Of a DNA stretch of 13,886 nt, positions 6,388-13,048 are shown in pieces. The notes beneath the pieces are model-generated. The model was not told where the DNA came from. It was given only the letters and a program-made list of their open reading frames with translations, and did not search any database. Origin of the DNA: DAOTYX01 sp034434635 (GTDB lineage Bacteria; Chloroflexota; Anaerolineae; B4-G1; DUEL01); contig DAOTYX010000171.1 of assembly GCA_034434635.1 (NCBI GenBank), positions 1 through 13,886 on the forward strand, read 5' to 3'. A program made the translations under genes and the position numbers. How positions within the stretch are numbered: position 1 is the stretch's first letter; every line of letters begins with the position of its first letter.

Positions 6388-7314
6388 GATGACTACGCGG
6401 TGATCACCGACCGTCTGACCAAGAAGTTTGGCGATTTCACCGCCGTGGACGGAGTGACCTTCAGCATCCGCCGTGGCGAGATTTTCGGTTTCCTCGGTCC
6501 CAACGGGGCAGGCAAGACCACCACCATCCGCATGCTCCTGGGACTGCTGCGGCCCACGTCGGGCACCGCGCGCGTGCTGGGCTTCGACGTGGCGCGCCAG
6601 CCGGAGGAGATCCGCAAGCGCATCGGCTACATGTCCCAGCGCTTCAGCCTCTACCAGGACCTGACCGTGGGCGAGAACCTCGACTTCTACGGGCGTACCT
6701 ACGGCGTGCGCGGCGCCCGGCTGAGCGAGCGCAAGCGTTTCGTGGTGGAGATGGCCGGGTTGACCGGCCGGGAGCGGGAACTGACCCGCAACCTCTCCGG
6801 CGGCTGGAAGCAACGTCTGGCCCTGGGCGCGGCGATCCTCCACGAGCCGGCCATGCTCTTCCTCGACGAGCCGACCGCCGGGGTGGACCCCATCTCCCGC
6901 CGCGCCTTCTGGGACCTGCTCTACGAACTGGCGGCGGGGGGGACGACCATCTTCGTCACCACGCACTACATGGACGAGGCGGAGCATTGCCAGCAACTGG
7001 CCTTCATCTACAACGGCCGCCTGGTGGCCCACGGTTCCCCCGATGACATCAAGCGGCTGCAGATGCGCGGCCAGGTGCTGGAGGTGGATTGCTCTGAGCC
7101 GGAGCGGGCCATCCAACTGCTGCGCGCCACCAGCCGCTTCGACGAGGTCGCCCTCTACGGTTCCCTCATCCACGTCGTTGTCGAGGGGGTGGCGGCGCAT
7201 CAACCTGTCATCCAACAGACCCTGGAGGAGAATGGCATCCGTGTCCACACGATGGACGTGATCCTTCCCTCTCTGGAAGATGTGTTCATCTCAAGCGTCA
7301 GGAGAGCGCAATGA
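6376..7314 (+). CDS. ABC transporter ATPase 2 (matches the C-terminal half of YbhF; complete catalytic motifs)
   Basis: This 312-residue ATPase has all canonical motifs. Walker A is GPNGAGKTT (41-49), Q-loop Q88, signature LSGGW (140-144), Walker B MLFLDEP (160-166) with Glu165, and the H-loop TTHYMDEAE has His197. The C-terminal extension ends PSLEDVFIS, the usual tail of CcmA/YbhF-type subunits. TKKFGDFTAVDGV after the start and THYMDEAEHC align with the second half of YbhF as remembered. It is in the same frame as ATPase 1, separated by TAG and one codon, so it pairs with it physically and possibly translationally. ATG 6376 lies in a heptamer. ATG 6385 is an alternative, and neither has a strong Shine-Dalgarno. 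It probably supplies most of the hydrolytic activity, since ATPase 1 lacks its H-loop His. It overlaps the first adaptor by ATGA at 7311. Confidence 0.94.
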   Translation: MGEMDDYAVITDRLTKKFGDFTAVDGVTFSIRRGEIFGFLGPNGAGKTTTIRMLLGLLRPTSGTARVLGFDVARQPEEIRKRIGYMSQRFSLYQDLTVGENLDFYGRTYGVRGARLSERKRFVVEMAGLTGRERELTRNLSGGWKQRLALGAAILHEPAMLFLDEPTAGVDPISRRAFWDLLYELAAGGTTIFVTTHYMDEAEHCQQLAFIYNGRLVAHGSPDDIKRLQMRGQVLEVDCSEPERAIQLLRATSRFDEVALYGSLIHVVVEGVAAHQPVIQQTLEENGIRVHTMDVILPSLEDVFISSVRRAQ

Positions 7315-8780
7315 AGAGACGTGCCCTGATCGTCATCGCGGCGCTGGTCTGCCTGTCGCTGGCCGTTGGCGGTTACTTTCTGCTCCGTTCTGGCGCCTGG
7401 CGCCGCGAAGCCCCGTCGGAGGAGGTCATCACCGCCTCCGGCTTCATCGAAGCGGAGGAAATCAGCGTTGCTCCAGAGATCGGCGGGCGTATCCTCGCCG
7501 TAGAGGTGGCCGAGGGGGACCTGGTCGAAGCGGGGGCGGTGCTGGTGCGGCTGGACGACTCCCTGGCTCAGGCGCAGGTCGAACTGGCCCGCGCCGACCT
7601 GGAGGTCGCCCAGGCCACGCTCGACCAGGTGCGCGCTGGCGCCCGCCCGGAGGACCTCCGTTCCGCCGAGGCGCAACTGGCCCAGGCGGAAGCCGCCCGC
7701 GACGGCGCCTATCAGGCCTGGCAGGATGCCCTGGCCATGCTGGCCGACCCCCAGGATTTGGAGGCCCAGATCGCCCTGGCCGAGGCCCAACTGGCCCAGG
7801 CGGAAGCGGGACTGCGCCAGGCCAGTGCCCTGCGCGACGCGGCGCAGATCGCCGCCGACCGGTTCAACGACGCCTACGAGCAACACCCGGCGGGTGAGCG
7901 GCACCGCGTCTTTGTCGCCAGCGGCCCCCTGAGCGCCCTGGCTCCCCTTCTGCCGGCGGATGTGGTGCAGTTCCTCATCGGGAAGGGGCCGGGCACGTAC
8001 ACCTACGAGGACTGGGAGTTCGTCGTCGCCGCCTCTGGCATCACCGTCTACCGCTGGATCACCGTGGACTACCCCCTCCAGGCGATGCTCCTCCCCAACG
8101 CCTACTGGCGCTCGTGGGTGGGGGTCAACACCGCCCAGGCCGCCTACGAGGGGGCTCAGCAGGCGCTGCAACTGCTCTACCATATGCGCGACGATCCTCA
8201 GCAGGCCGCGGCACAGGCCGACGCCGCGGAGGCGCAGTACCGTGCCGCCGAGGCCGCGGTGGCCCTGGCCCGCGCCCAGTTGGAGGGGTTGGAGACCGGT
8301 GCCACTGCGGAGGAGATCGCCGCTGCTGAAGCGCTGGTGCAGCAGGCCCAGGCCAGGCTGGAGAGCGCCCAGGTCACGTTGGACAAGATGACCCTCACCG
8401 CCCCGGCGGGCGGCTGGGTGTTGGAAGTGGCGGGCCACGCTGGCGAACTGGCCGCGCCCGGCGTCCCCATCATCACCCTGGCCGACCTCGACCAGGTGCG
8501 GCTGACCGTCTACGTGCCGGAGAACCGTCTGGGCCGGGTGCAGGTGGGCCAGACGGTGGAGGTGCGGGTGGACTCCTTCCCCGACCGCACCTTCACCGGC
8601 CGGGTGGTGGCCATCGCCAATGAGGCGGAGTTCACCCCCCGCAACGTTCAGACACAGGAGGAACGGGTCAACATGGTCTTCGCCGTGGAAGTGCTGATCC
8701 CCAACCCCGACCATGCCCTCAAGCCGGGCATGCCCGCCGACGCCCGCATCCTCCCTTCGACCGCAGGAGGTGAACCGTGA
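7311..8780 (+). CDS. HlyD/YbhG-type membrane fusion (adaptor) protein 1, with an extra domain in the coiled-coil hairpin
   Basis: This 489-residue adaptor starts at ATG 7311, overlapping the ATPase 2 stop, with GGAGA five bases upstream. Residues 5-26 are an N-terminal membrane anchor. ITASGFIEAEEISVAPEIGG and VEVAEGDLVEAGAVLVRLD form the first half of the lipoyl-like domain. A long Ala/Gln/Glu-rich coiled-coil hairpin follows at about 83-355. The lipoyl and beta-barrel return (TLTAPAGGWV to PGMPADARI) lies at 361-480. Residues about 183-275 are unlike a coiled coil: they are rich in Trp, Tyr, Pro and Gly (DWEFVV, ITVYRWITVDYPLQAML) and absent from adaptor 2. This may be a separate domain at the hairpin tip. 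The protein should couple the ABC-2 permease to the outer surface or an outer partner. The envelope type of this organism is unknown. Confidence 0.9.
   Translation: MKRRALIVIAALVCLSLAVGGYFLLRSGAWRREAPSEEVITASGFIEAEEISVAPEIGGRILAVEVAEGDLVEAGAVLVRLDDSLAQAQVELARADLEVAQATLDQVRAGARPEDLRSAEAQLAQAEAARDGAYQAWQDALAMLADPQDLEAQIALAEAQLAQAEAGLRQASALRDAAQIAADRFNDAYEQHPAGERHRVFVASGPLSALAPLLPADVVQFLIGKGPGTYTYEDWEFVVAASGITVYRWITVDYPLQAMLLPNAYWRSWVGVNTAQAAYEGAQQALQLLYHMRDDPQQAAAQADAAEAQYRAAEAAVALARAQLEGLETGATAEEIAAAEALVQQAQARLESAQVTLDKMTLTAPAGGWVLEVAGHAGELAAPGVPIITLADLDQVRLTVYVPENRLGRVQVGQTVEVRVDSFPDRTFTGRVVAIANEAEFTPRNVQTQEERVNMVFAVEVLIPNPDHALKPGMPADARILPSTAGGEP
8765..8770 (+). promoter_or_regulatory. Strong ribosome binding site that fixes the start of adaptor 2
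   Basis: AGGAGG lies six bases before GTG 8777. It supports this GTG, which overlaps the stop of adaptor 1 (GTGA), as the true start and so gives an intact lipoprotein signal. Confidence 0.8.
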
Positions 8781-10003
8781 CCGGCCGACATCGCCTCACC
8801 GTTTGCCTGATGCTCGTCACGATCGGTCTCTGGCTGACCGCCTGCACGGCCCGGCCAGCGAACGGTTCGATCACCGCCTCCGGTTTCATCGAGGGAGATG
8901 AGGTGGTCATCGCCTCAGCAGTTGGTGGTCGGGTGGCCGAAGTGCTGGTGGAGGAGGGGGATGAAGTGGCAGCCGGGCAGGTGCTGGTGCGCCTGGATGA
9001 TGCCCTCCTGCAGACCCAGCGGGCGGAGGCGCTCGCCGCCGTCGCCGCCGCCGAGGCCAACCTGGCCCGTGTCCGGGCCGGCGCGCGTCCGGCAGAGCGG
9101 GAGGCAGCCCGCGCCGCGCTGGCGCAGGCTGAAGCGGAGCGGGACGGCGCGCTGCGCGCGCTGGAGCACGCTCGCCAGGCCCTCAGCGACCCCCAGGAGT
9201 TGAACGCCCAGATCGCTCAGGCCGAGACCGACGTCGCGCTGGCCGAGCAAGAGTTAGAGACGGCCCGCGCCGACCTGAACCAGACGGAGATGCTCTACAC
9301 CGTCTATGACGACCAGGGAGGCGACGTCGAGCGCACCTGGTCGCTCAACGTCCAGGCCGCCCGCGCCGCGGTGGAGGCCGCGCAGGCCCGCCTGGACGGG
9401 GCCAACCGTTACCTGAACGCCCTGTACGGTATCCGGGCCCGTCCCCTCGCGCTTCAGGCACAGCTCCACGCCGCCGAGGCCGCCGCCCAGGCTGCCGAGG
9501 CGGCGGTGGCCGTCGCGCAGGCGGCGGTGGACCAGGCAGAAGCCGGGCCCACGCCGGAGGAGGTTGCCCTGGCCCAGGCGCAACTCCATCAGGCCCAGGC
9601 CGCGTTGGGGTTGGTGGACGCCCAACTGGCCCAACTGACCCTCACCGCGCCGATCTCCGGCACGGTCACCAGCCGCAGCATCCACGCCGGGGAAACAGCG
9701 GTCGCGGGGGGCACGCTGCTCACCCTGGCCAACCTCGATCAGGTGACGCTGGTGCTCTACATCCCGGAGAACCGGATCGGCCAGGTGGAGGTGGGCCAGC
9801 CGGTGGAGGTGAAGGTGGACTCCTTCCCCGGCCGCACGTTCGTCGGCCATGTGACGACCATTGCCCGCGAGGCGGAGTTCACCCCGCGCAACGTGCAGAC
9901 CCAGGAGGAGCGGGTCAATCTGGTCTTCGCCGTCAAGGTGACCATCCCCAACCCCGACCACGCGCTTCGTCCAGGGATGCCCGCGGATGCGGTCATCCGT
10001 TGA
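8777..10003 (+). CDS. HlyD/YbhG-type adaptor protein 2, predicted lipoprotein
   Basis: This 408-residue adaptor is paralogous to the one before it. The N-terminus (RLTVCLMLVTIGLWLTAC) ends in a lipobox LTAC with Cys23, so it is probably a lipid-anchored protein rather than one with a membrane helix. ITASGFIEGDEVVIASAVGG and VLVEEGDEVAAGQVLVRLD form the first lipoyl half. A coiled-coil hairpin runs from about 75 to 287. TLTAPISGTVTSRSIHAGE starts the return half, followed by the beta-barrel. EAEFTPRNVQTQEERVN is identical in the two adaptors, pointing to tandem duplication and divergence. It lacks the roughly 90-residue insert of adaptor 1. It is the last gene of the exporter operon and runs into a hairpin-rich convergent gap. 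Confidence 0.92.
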   Translation: MTGRHRLTVCLMLVTIGLWLTACTARPANGSITASGFIEGDEVVIASAVGGRVAEVLVEEGDEVAAGQVLVRLDDALLQTQRAEALAAVAAAEANLARVRAGARPAEREAARAALAQAEAERDGALRALEHARQALSDPQELNAQIAQAETDVALAEQELETARADLNQTEMLYTVYDDQGGDVERTWSLNVQAARAAVEAAQARLDGANRYLNALYGIRARPLALQAQLHAAEAAAQAAEAAVAVAQAAVDQAEAGPTPEEVALAQAQLHQAQAALGLVDAQLAQLTLTAPISGTVTSRSIHAGETAVAGGTLLTLANLDQVTLVLYIPENRIGQVEVGQPVEVKVDSFPGRTFVGHVTTIAREAEFTPRNVQTQEERVNLVFAVKVTIPNPDHALRPGMPADAVIR

Positions 10004-10113
10004 CCTCGAGGGTAGCGCTCTGAGCGGAGGGTACCCCGGCGGTTGAAACTGTGGGCCGGGGGGTCAGCCGCCGCGACCAGCAGTGGCGCCCGGCGGGGAT
10101 GGTGGGTGAAACG

Positions 10114-10143
10114 GCTGGGCGCGGTCCCCCGACCGCGCCCAGC
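10114..10143. terminator. 13-bp perfect GC stem-loop
   Basis: GCTGGGCGCGGTC (10114-10126) and its exact complement GACCGCGCCCAGC (10131-10143) flank a CCCC loop. This is the strongest hairpin between the convergent genes and the best candidate for ending the exporter transcript or the rplY transcript. The missing U-tract lowers confidence in it as an intrinsic terminator. Confidence 0.55.
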
Positions 10144-10157
10144 GAGGAGAGAGGTCG

Positions 10158-10188
10158 GGTGACGGTCACCTCAACGCCAACCGTCACC
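10158..10188. repeat. Overlapping palindromes GGTGACGGTCACC and GGTGACGGT/ACCGTCACC
   Basis: GGTGACGGTCACC at 10158-10170 is itself a palindrome with one central base. Its left half also pairs perfectly over 9 bp with ACCGTCACC at 10180-10188. Two mutually exclusive foldings are therefore possible. A role in transcription termination is the simplest reading. A protein-binding site is also possible. Confidence 0.45.
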
Positions 10189-10211
10189 TGACCCGATGCA
10201 AAGGCTCAGCG

Positions 10212-10871
10212 CTACTCCTCTTCCGCTTCCTCAGCCTTCCGCCGTCTGACCAATTCCGGCTCCGCGCCGCCCTCCATCGGTGGCGCCGCCACCTCTTCCT
10301 CTTCCGCCCGCTCCTCGCTCGGGGCTACCCGCACGATCATCTCGGCGGGGTCGGAGAGGACGCGCACCCTGGCCGGGACCGCCAGGTCGCCCACCGTGAT
10401 CTGCTGGTCCACCTCAGTCAGCAGGCTGAGATCCACCTCGATGCTGTCGATCAGGTCGCCAGGCAGACACTCGATCTCGACGGTTTCCGCTCCCTGCAGC
10501 AACACCCCGTCCCGGCGCACCACCACAGGGGACTCGTTCACCCACACCAGGGGAACCTCGACGGTGATGGGTTTGCCCATCTCCACCTGATACAGGTCAA
10601 TGTGCACCATCTGCCTGTGAATCGGGTCCCGCTGCAGGTCGCGCACCAGCACCTGGACGGGGGCCTTCTCTCCGGCGATATGCAGGGTGAGCAGGTGGCT
10701 GGTGCCGACCTTGCCCAGCACCGCCTCCGCCTGTCGGGCCTCAATCTGCAGCGGCCGGCTCCCGACCGCGGGGCCGTAGATGACGGCGGGCACCCACCCC
10801 TCCCGTCGGAGACGGTTCACCTCTTTTCCGGTGACCGTCCTCGGTTCAGCATTCAGCACAATCTGATCCAT
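10212..10871 (-). CDS. rplY: 50S ribosomal protein L25/general stress protein Ctc (TL5 type)
   Basis: This 219-residue protein binds 5S rRNA in the large ribosomal subunit. Residues about 3-92 form the L25 domain: LNAEPRTVTGKEVNRLRREGWVPAVIYG is the standard opening and RDPIHRQMVHIDLYQV the end of the RNA-binding barrel. Residues about 95-183 form the TL5/Ctc-type second beta domain (PITVEVPLVWVNES, ETVEIECLPGDLIDSIEVDL). The last 35 or so residues are a Glu-rich tail with interspersed Arg/Lys (VRRRKAEEAEEE), typical of the long form. Escherichia coli L25 has only the first domain. ATG at 10871 is preceded by GAGG at a spacing of seven. A terminator-like hairpin lies in its short leader. It is divergent from the nucleoside phosphorylase gene. 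Confidence 0.96.
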   Translation of the reverse strand: MDQIVLNAEPRTVTGKEVNRLRREGWVPAVIYGPAVGSRPLQIEARQAEAVLGKVGTSHLLTLHIAGEKAPVQVLVRDLQRDPIHRQMVHIDLYQVEMGKPITVEVPLVWVNESPVVVRRDGVLLQGAETVEIECLPGDLIDSIEVDLSLLTEVDQQITVGDLAVPARVRVLSDPAEMIVRVAPSEERAEEEEVAAPPMEGGAEPELVRRRKAEEAEEE

Positions 10872-10895
10872 CCTCTTGCCTCACTTCTGTCCATC

Positions 10896-10918
10896 AAAAA
10901 GGCGGGCTGGACCCGCCT
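10896..10918 (-). terminator. Terminator-like hairpin with T-run in the rplY leader
   Basis: On the minus strand AGGCGGG, loop TCCAG and CCCGCCT are followed by a T-run (complement of A10896-10900). This is a classical intrinsic terminator shape. It lies only about 8-30 bases after the predicted rplY start point and before the rplY ATG, so it is not the end of another minus-strand gene: the upstream neighbour is on the plus strand. An attenuator role is inferred. Confidence 0.7.
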
Positions 10919-10932
10919 GGTCTGGTGAGTGC

Positions 10933-10961
10933 ATTTTAGCCCAACTGGGCGCTTTCGTCAA
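10933..10961 (-). promoter_or_regulatory. Sigma-70-like promoter of rplY
   Basis: On the minus strand TTGACG (10961-10956), a 17-base spacer and TAAAAT (10938-10933) give a near-consensus promoter. The start point is expected near 10926, about 55 bases before the rplY ATG. Confidence 0.78.
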
Positions 10962-10968
10962 GCCGGAC

Positions 10969-10997
10969 TTGTCCTCACCGTCAGTATGAGTTACAAT
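10969..10997 (+). promoter_or_regulatory. Sigma-70-like promoter of the nucleoside phosphorylase gene
   Basis: TTGTCC (10969-10974), 17 bases and TACAAT (10992-10997) form a good promoter with a start near 11004. AGAGG at 11010-11014 is six bases before ATG 11021. The -35 boxes of this and the rplY promoter are back to back, seven bases apart. Confidence 0.72.
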
Positions 10998-11020
10998 GCC
11001 CCTTACCAGAGAGGTGCATC

Positions 11021-12331
11021 ATGCGAGCAGTGGACATCATCATCAAGAAGCGGGATGGCGAAGAGCTCTCACCGGAGGAGATCACCTTCTTCGTCGAGGG
11101 GTACACGCGGGGAGAGATCCCCGATTACCAGGCTGCCGCCTGGCTGATGGCGGTTTACCTGCGGGGGATGAGTGACCGCGAGACGGAAGACCTGACCCTG
11201 GCGATGGCCCGGTCGGGCGAGACATTGGACCTCAAGGATGTGGCCCCGCTGGTGGTGGACAAGCACTCCACGGGTGGTGTGGGGGACAAGGTGAGCCTGG
11301 TAGTGGCGCCGACGCTTGCCGCCTGTGGCCTGCCGGTGGGCAAGATGTCGGGCCACGGCCTGGGCTTCACCGGCGGCACCCTCGACAAACTGGAATCCAT
11401 CCCCGGCTTTCGCAGCGACCTCTCCACCGAGGAATTCAAGGCCCAACTGGCCCGCATCGGCCTCGTCCTCAGCGGCCAGACGCTCGACCTGGCTCCGGCG
11501 GACGGCAAGTTCTATGCCCTGCGCGATGTGACCGGAACCGTCTCATCGCTGCCGCTGATCGTCAGTTCGATCATGAGCAAGAAACTGGCTGCGGGGGCCG
11601 ACGTCATCCTGCTCGACGTCAAGGTGGGCAGCGGGGCGTTCATGAAGACGGTCGAGGAAGGGGTAGCCCTGGCCGAGGCGATGGTGCGCATCGGCACGCG
11701 GCTGGGGCGCCGCATGCTGGCGCTGATCTCCGACATGAACCAGCCGCTGGGTTGGGCGGTGGGCAACGCGCTGGAGTTGCGCGAGGCGATCGCCGCCCTG
11801 CACGGCGATGGCCCCGCCGACTTCTGGGAGCACTGTCAGGTGGTTGCCGCCGAACTGCTCCACCTGGCCGGCCAGGCGCGCGACGTGAAGCACGGCGTGC
11901 AACTGGTCAACGCCGCCGTCAACTCGGGCGAGGCGTGGCGTAAGTTCGTGGCGCTGGTGGAGGCGCAGGGAGGGGACGTCTCCTACGTGGAGGATCCCGA
12001 CCGTCTGCCCCACGCCCGGCTGGTCGAGCCGGTGGCTGCGCCGGCCAGCGGTTTCCTTCAAGCCGTGGACGCGGCGGAGGTGGGCCTGGCGGTGGTCGAC
12101 CTGGGAGGCGGACGGGAGAAGAAGGGCGATCCCATAGACTACGCCGTGGGGGTGATCACACACTGCAAGGTGGGTGATCGCGTGACGGAGAGGACACCGC
12201 TGTTCACCATCTACGCCAATGACGAGGGGCGGCTGGCTGCGGCGCGCGAACGGCTGTTACAGGCCCATACCATCGGCCCCCGGCGAGTCGGGCCGTTGCC
12301 GCTCTTCTACCGCAGGATTCCCTCGGCGTGA
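11021..12331 (+). CDS. pdp: Pyrimidine-nucleoside phosphorylase / thymidine phosphorylase
   Basis: This 436-residue cytoplasmic enzyme cleaves pyrimidine nucleosides with phosphate to base and (deoxy)ribose 1-phosphate in nucleoside salvage. The helical N-terminal domain (residues 1-70) carries the base-binding helix. DKHSTGGVGDKVS gives Lys81, His82 and Ser83 of the phosphate and active site. YALRDVTGT has Arg168. SSIMSKK has Ser183 and Lys187, which are offset by three from the E. coli residues Arg171, Ser186 and Lys190. The C-terminal alpha/beta domain includes DLGGGREKKGDPIDYAVG and ends near FYRRIPSA. Length fits the family (about 430-440). One oddity is the glycine-rich motif: SGHGLGFTGGTLDKLES has His112 and Phe116 where SGRGLGHTGG is usual. 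It shares a 4-base overlap with the next gene. Whether it prefers thymidine, uridine or both cannot be read here. Confidence 0.95.
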   Translation: MRAVDIIIKKRDGEELSPEEITFFVEGYTRGEIPDYQAAAWLMAVYLRGMSDRETEDLTLAMARSGETLDLKDVAPLVVDKHSTGGVGDKVSLVVAPTLAACGLPVGKMSGHGLGFTGGTLDKLESIPGFRSDLSTEEFKAQLARIGLVLSGQTLDLAPADGKFYALRDVTGTVSSLPLIVSSIMSKKLAAGADVILLDVKVGSGAFMKTVEEGVALAEAMVRIGTRLGRRMLALISDMNQPLGWAVGNALELREAIAALHGDGPADFWEHCQVVAAELLHLAGQARDVKHGVQLVNAAVNSGEAWRKFVALVEAQGGDVSYVEDPDRLPHARLVEPVAAPASGFLQAVDAAEVGLAVVDLGGGREKKGDPIDYAVGVITHCKVGDRVTERTPLFTIYANDEGRLAAARERLLQAHTIGPRRVGPLPLFYRRIPSA

Positions 12332-12990
12332 GCAGACGTTCGCTCCCCCTCGCCCTGGCCGTGGCTGGCGCGCTTGCCGGGCTGGTGGGTGCGGTGGCCC
12401 CGTGGATTCCCCATCGCGCCGCCGGACTGAACATCGGCGGCTTCGACCTGTTCGAGGTCAGTAAGTTCCTGCCGGCGGTGCGCTCCGGCGCTGTCCCGCT
12501 GTGGCGTGAGGCTTTCCTGCTTCCCCTGCTGATCTCTGCGCTGCTGCTGGCGCTGTTGCCGGCCTGGTCGGCCCTCTCCCATCGCCCCTGGCGCTGGCTT
12601 CTGCCGTTGCTGGCCGTGGGGATCGCCCTGGCGGCGCTGCCCCCCTACCCGGCCATCCTCAGCGCCCACCACGACCCGGAGTATCGCGGTCAACTCCTGC
12701 TGGCAGCGGCGACGCTGGTGTTGAGCGTCGCCAGTCCGCTGGCGCGACGGCTGCCACGGCGGCTGCTGGCAGCGATGACCGGTCTGCTGGCGGTGGTGGG
12801 GCTCATTCTGCCGCTGGGGGCGTTTGCCCGGGCCTATCCCCTTTACACCCGTCTCTACGGTGCGTCGCCGGGGGTGGGATGGGGGTTCGTGGTGTACATC
12901 CTGGGCATGTCTCTGGTGCTGGTCAGCGCTATCCTGTTGATCCCTGACCGCGCCCGATTACGAATGTCAGCAGGAATCGTGGAAGGATGA
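12328..12990 (+). CDS. Six-helix membrane protein of unknown function
   Basis: I do not recognise this family. It is 220 residues long and starts at GTG 12328, overlapping the phosphorylase stop (GTGA). AGGA lies ten bases upstream. Hydrophobic segments lie at about 8-27, 61-79, 90-107, 121-138, 147-168 and 183-206, so six membrane helices are likely. The loop after the first helix (NIGGFDLFEVSKFLPAVRSG) is the most distinctive stretch. Short basic segments (ARRLPRRL, PDRARLR) between or after helices suggest the cytoplasmic side. Translational coupling to the phosphorylase hints at shared regulation but not at a shared task. A nucleoside-related transport role would be speculation: there are too few helices for known concentrative or equilibrative nucleoside transporters. 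Confidence 0.8.
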   Translation: MSRRSLPLALAVAGALAGLVGAVAPWIPHRAAGLNIGGFDLFEVSKFLPAVRSGAVPLWREAFLLPLLISALLLALLPAWSALSHRPWRWLLPLLAVGIALAALPPYPAILSAHHDPEYRGQLLLAAATLVLSVASPLARRLPRRLLAAMTGLLAVVGLILPLGAFARAYPLYTRLYGASPGVGWGFVVYILGMSLVLVSAILLIPDRARLRMSAGIVEG

Positions 12991-13035
12991 CACTAAACCG
13001 CGCCAGCGCGCCCGGCTATACTGTGGGTACCTTAT

Positions 13036-13042
13036 GGAGAGG
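13036..13042 (+). promoter_or_regulatory. Ribosome binding site that favours GTG 13049 for the receiver gene
   Basis: GGAGAGG lies six bases before GTG 13049. An ATG at 13034 is in frame but is part of, or precedes, this site and has no Shine-Dalgarno of its own. A -10-like TATACT lies at 13017-13022, giving a start point too close to ATG 13034. The -35 match is poor. Confidence 0.65.
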
Positions 13043-13048
13043 CTCAAC

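Larger units (their letters stand above)
10004..10211. terminator. Convergent intergenic region with three hairpins (probable bidirectional transcription end)
   Basis: This gap lies between the stops of adaptor 2 (plus) and L25 (minus). Three perfect stems are seen. CCCCGGC 10034-10040 pairs with GCCGGGG 10055-10061. A 13-bp stem spans 10114-10126 and 10131-10143 with a CCCC loop. GGTGACGGT 10158-10166 pairs with ACCGTCACC 10180-10188. None is followed by a clear T-run on either strand, so factor-independent termination is likely but not certain. I found no open frame with protein-like features here. Confidence 0.6.

Noticed and set aside
5227..7248. 673-codon minus-strand open frame opposite both ATPases
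   Set aside because: The plus-strand frames carry complete Walker A, signature and Walker B motifs. The antisense frame has none and is low in complexity.
7200..8714. 504-codon minus-strand open frame opposite adaptor 1
   Set aside because: Gly/His/Gln-rich antisense shadow with no recognisable domain. The plus strand is a clear HlyD-type adaptor.
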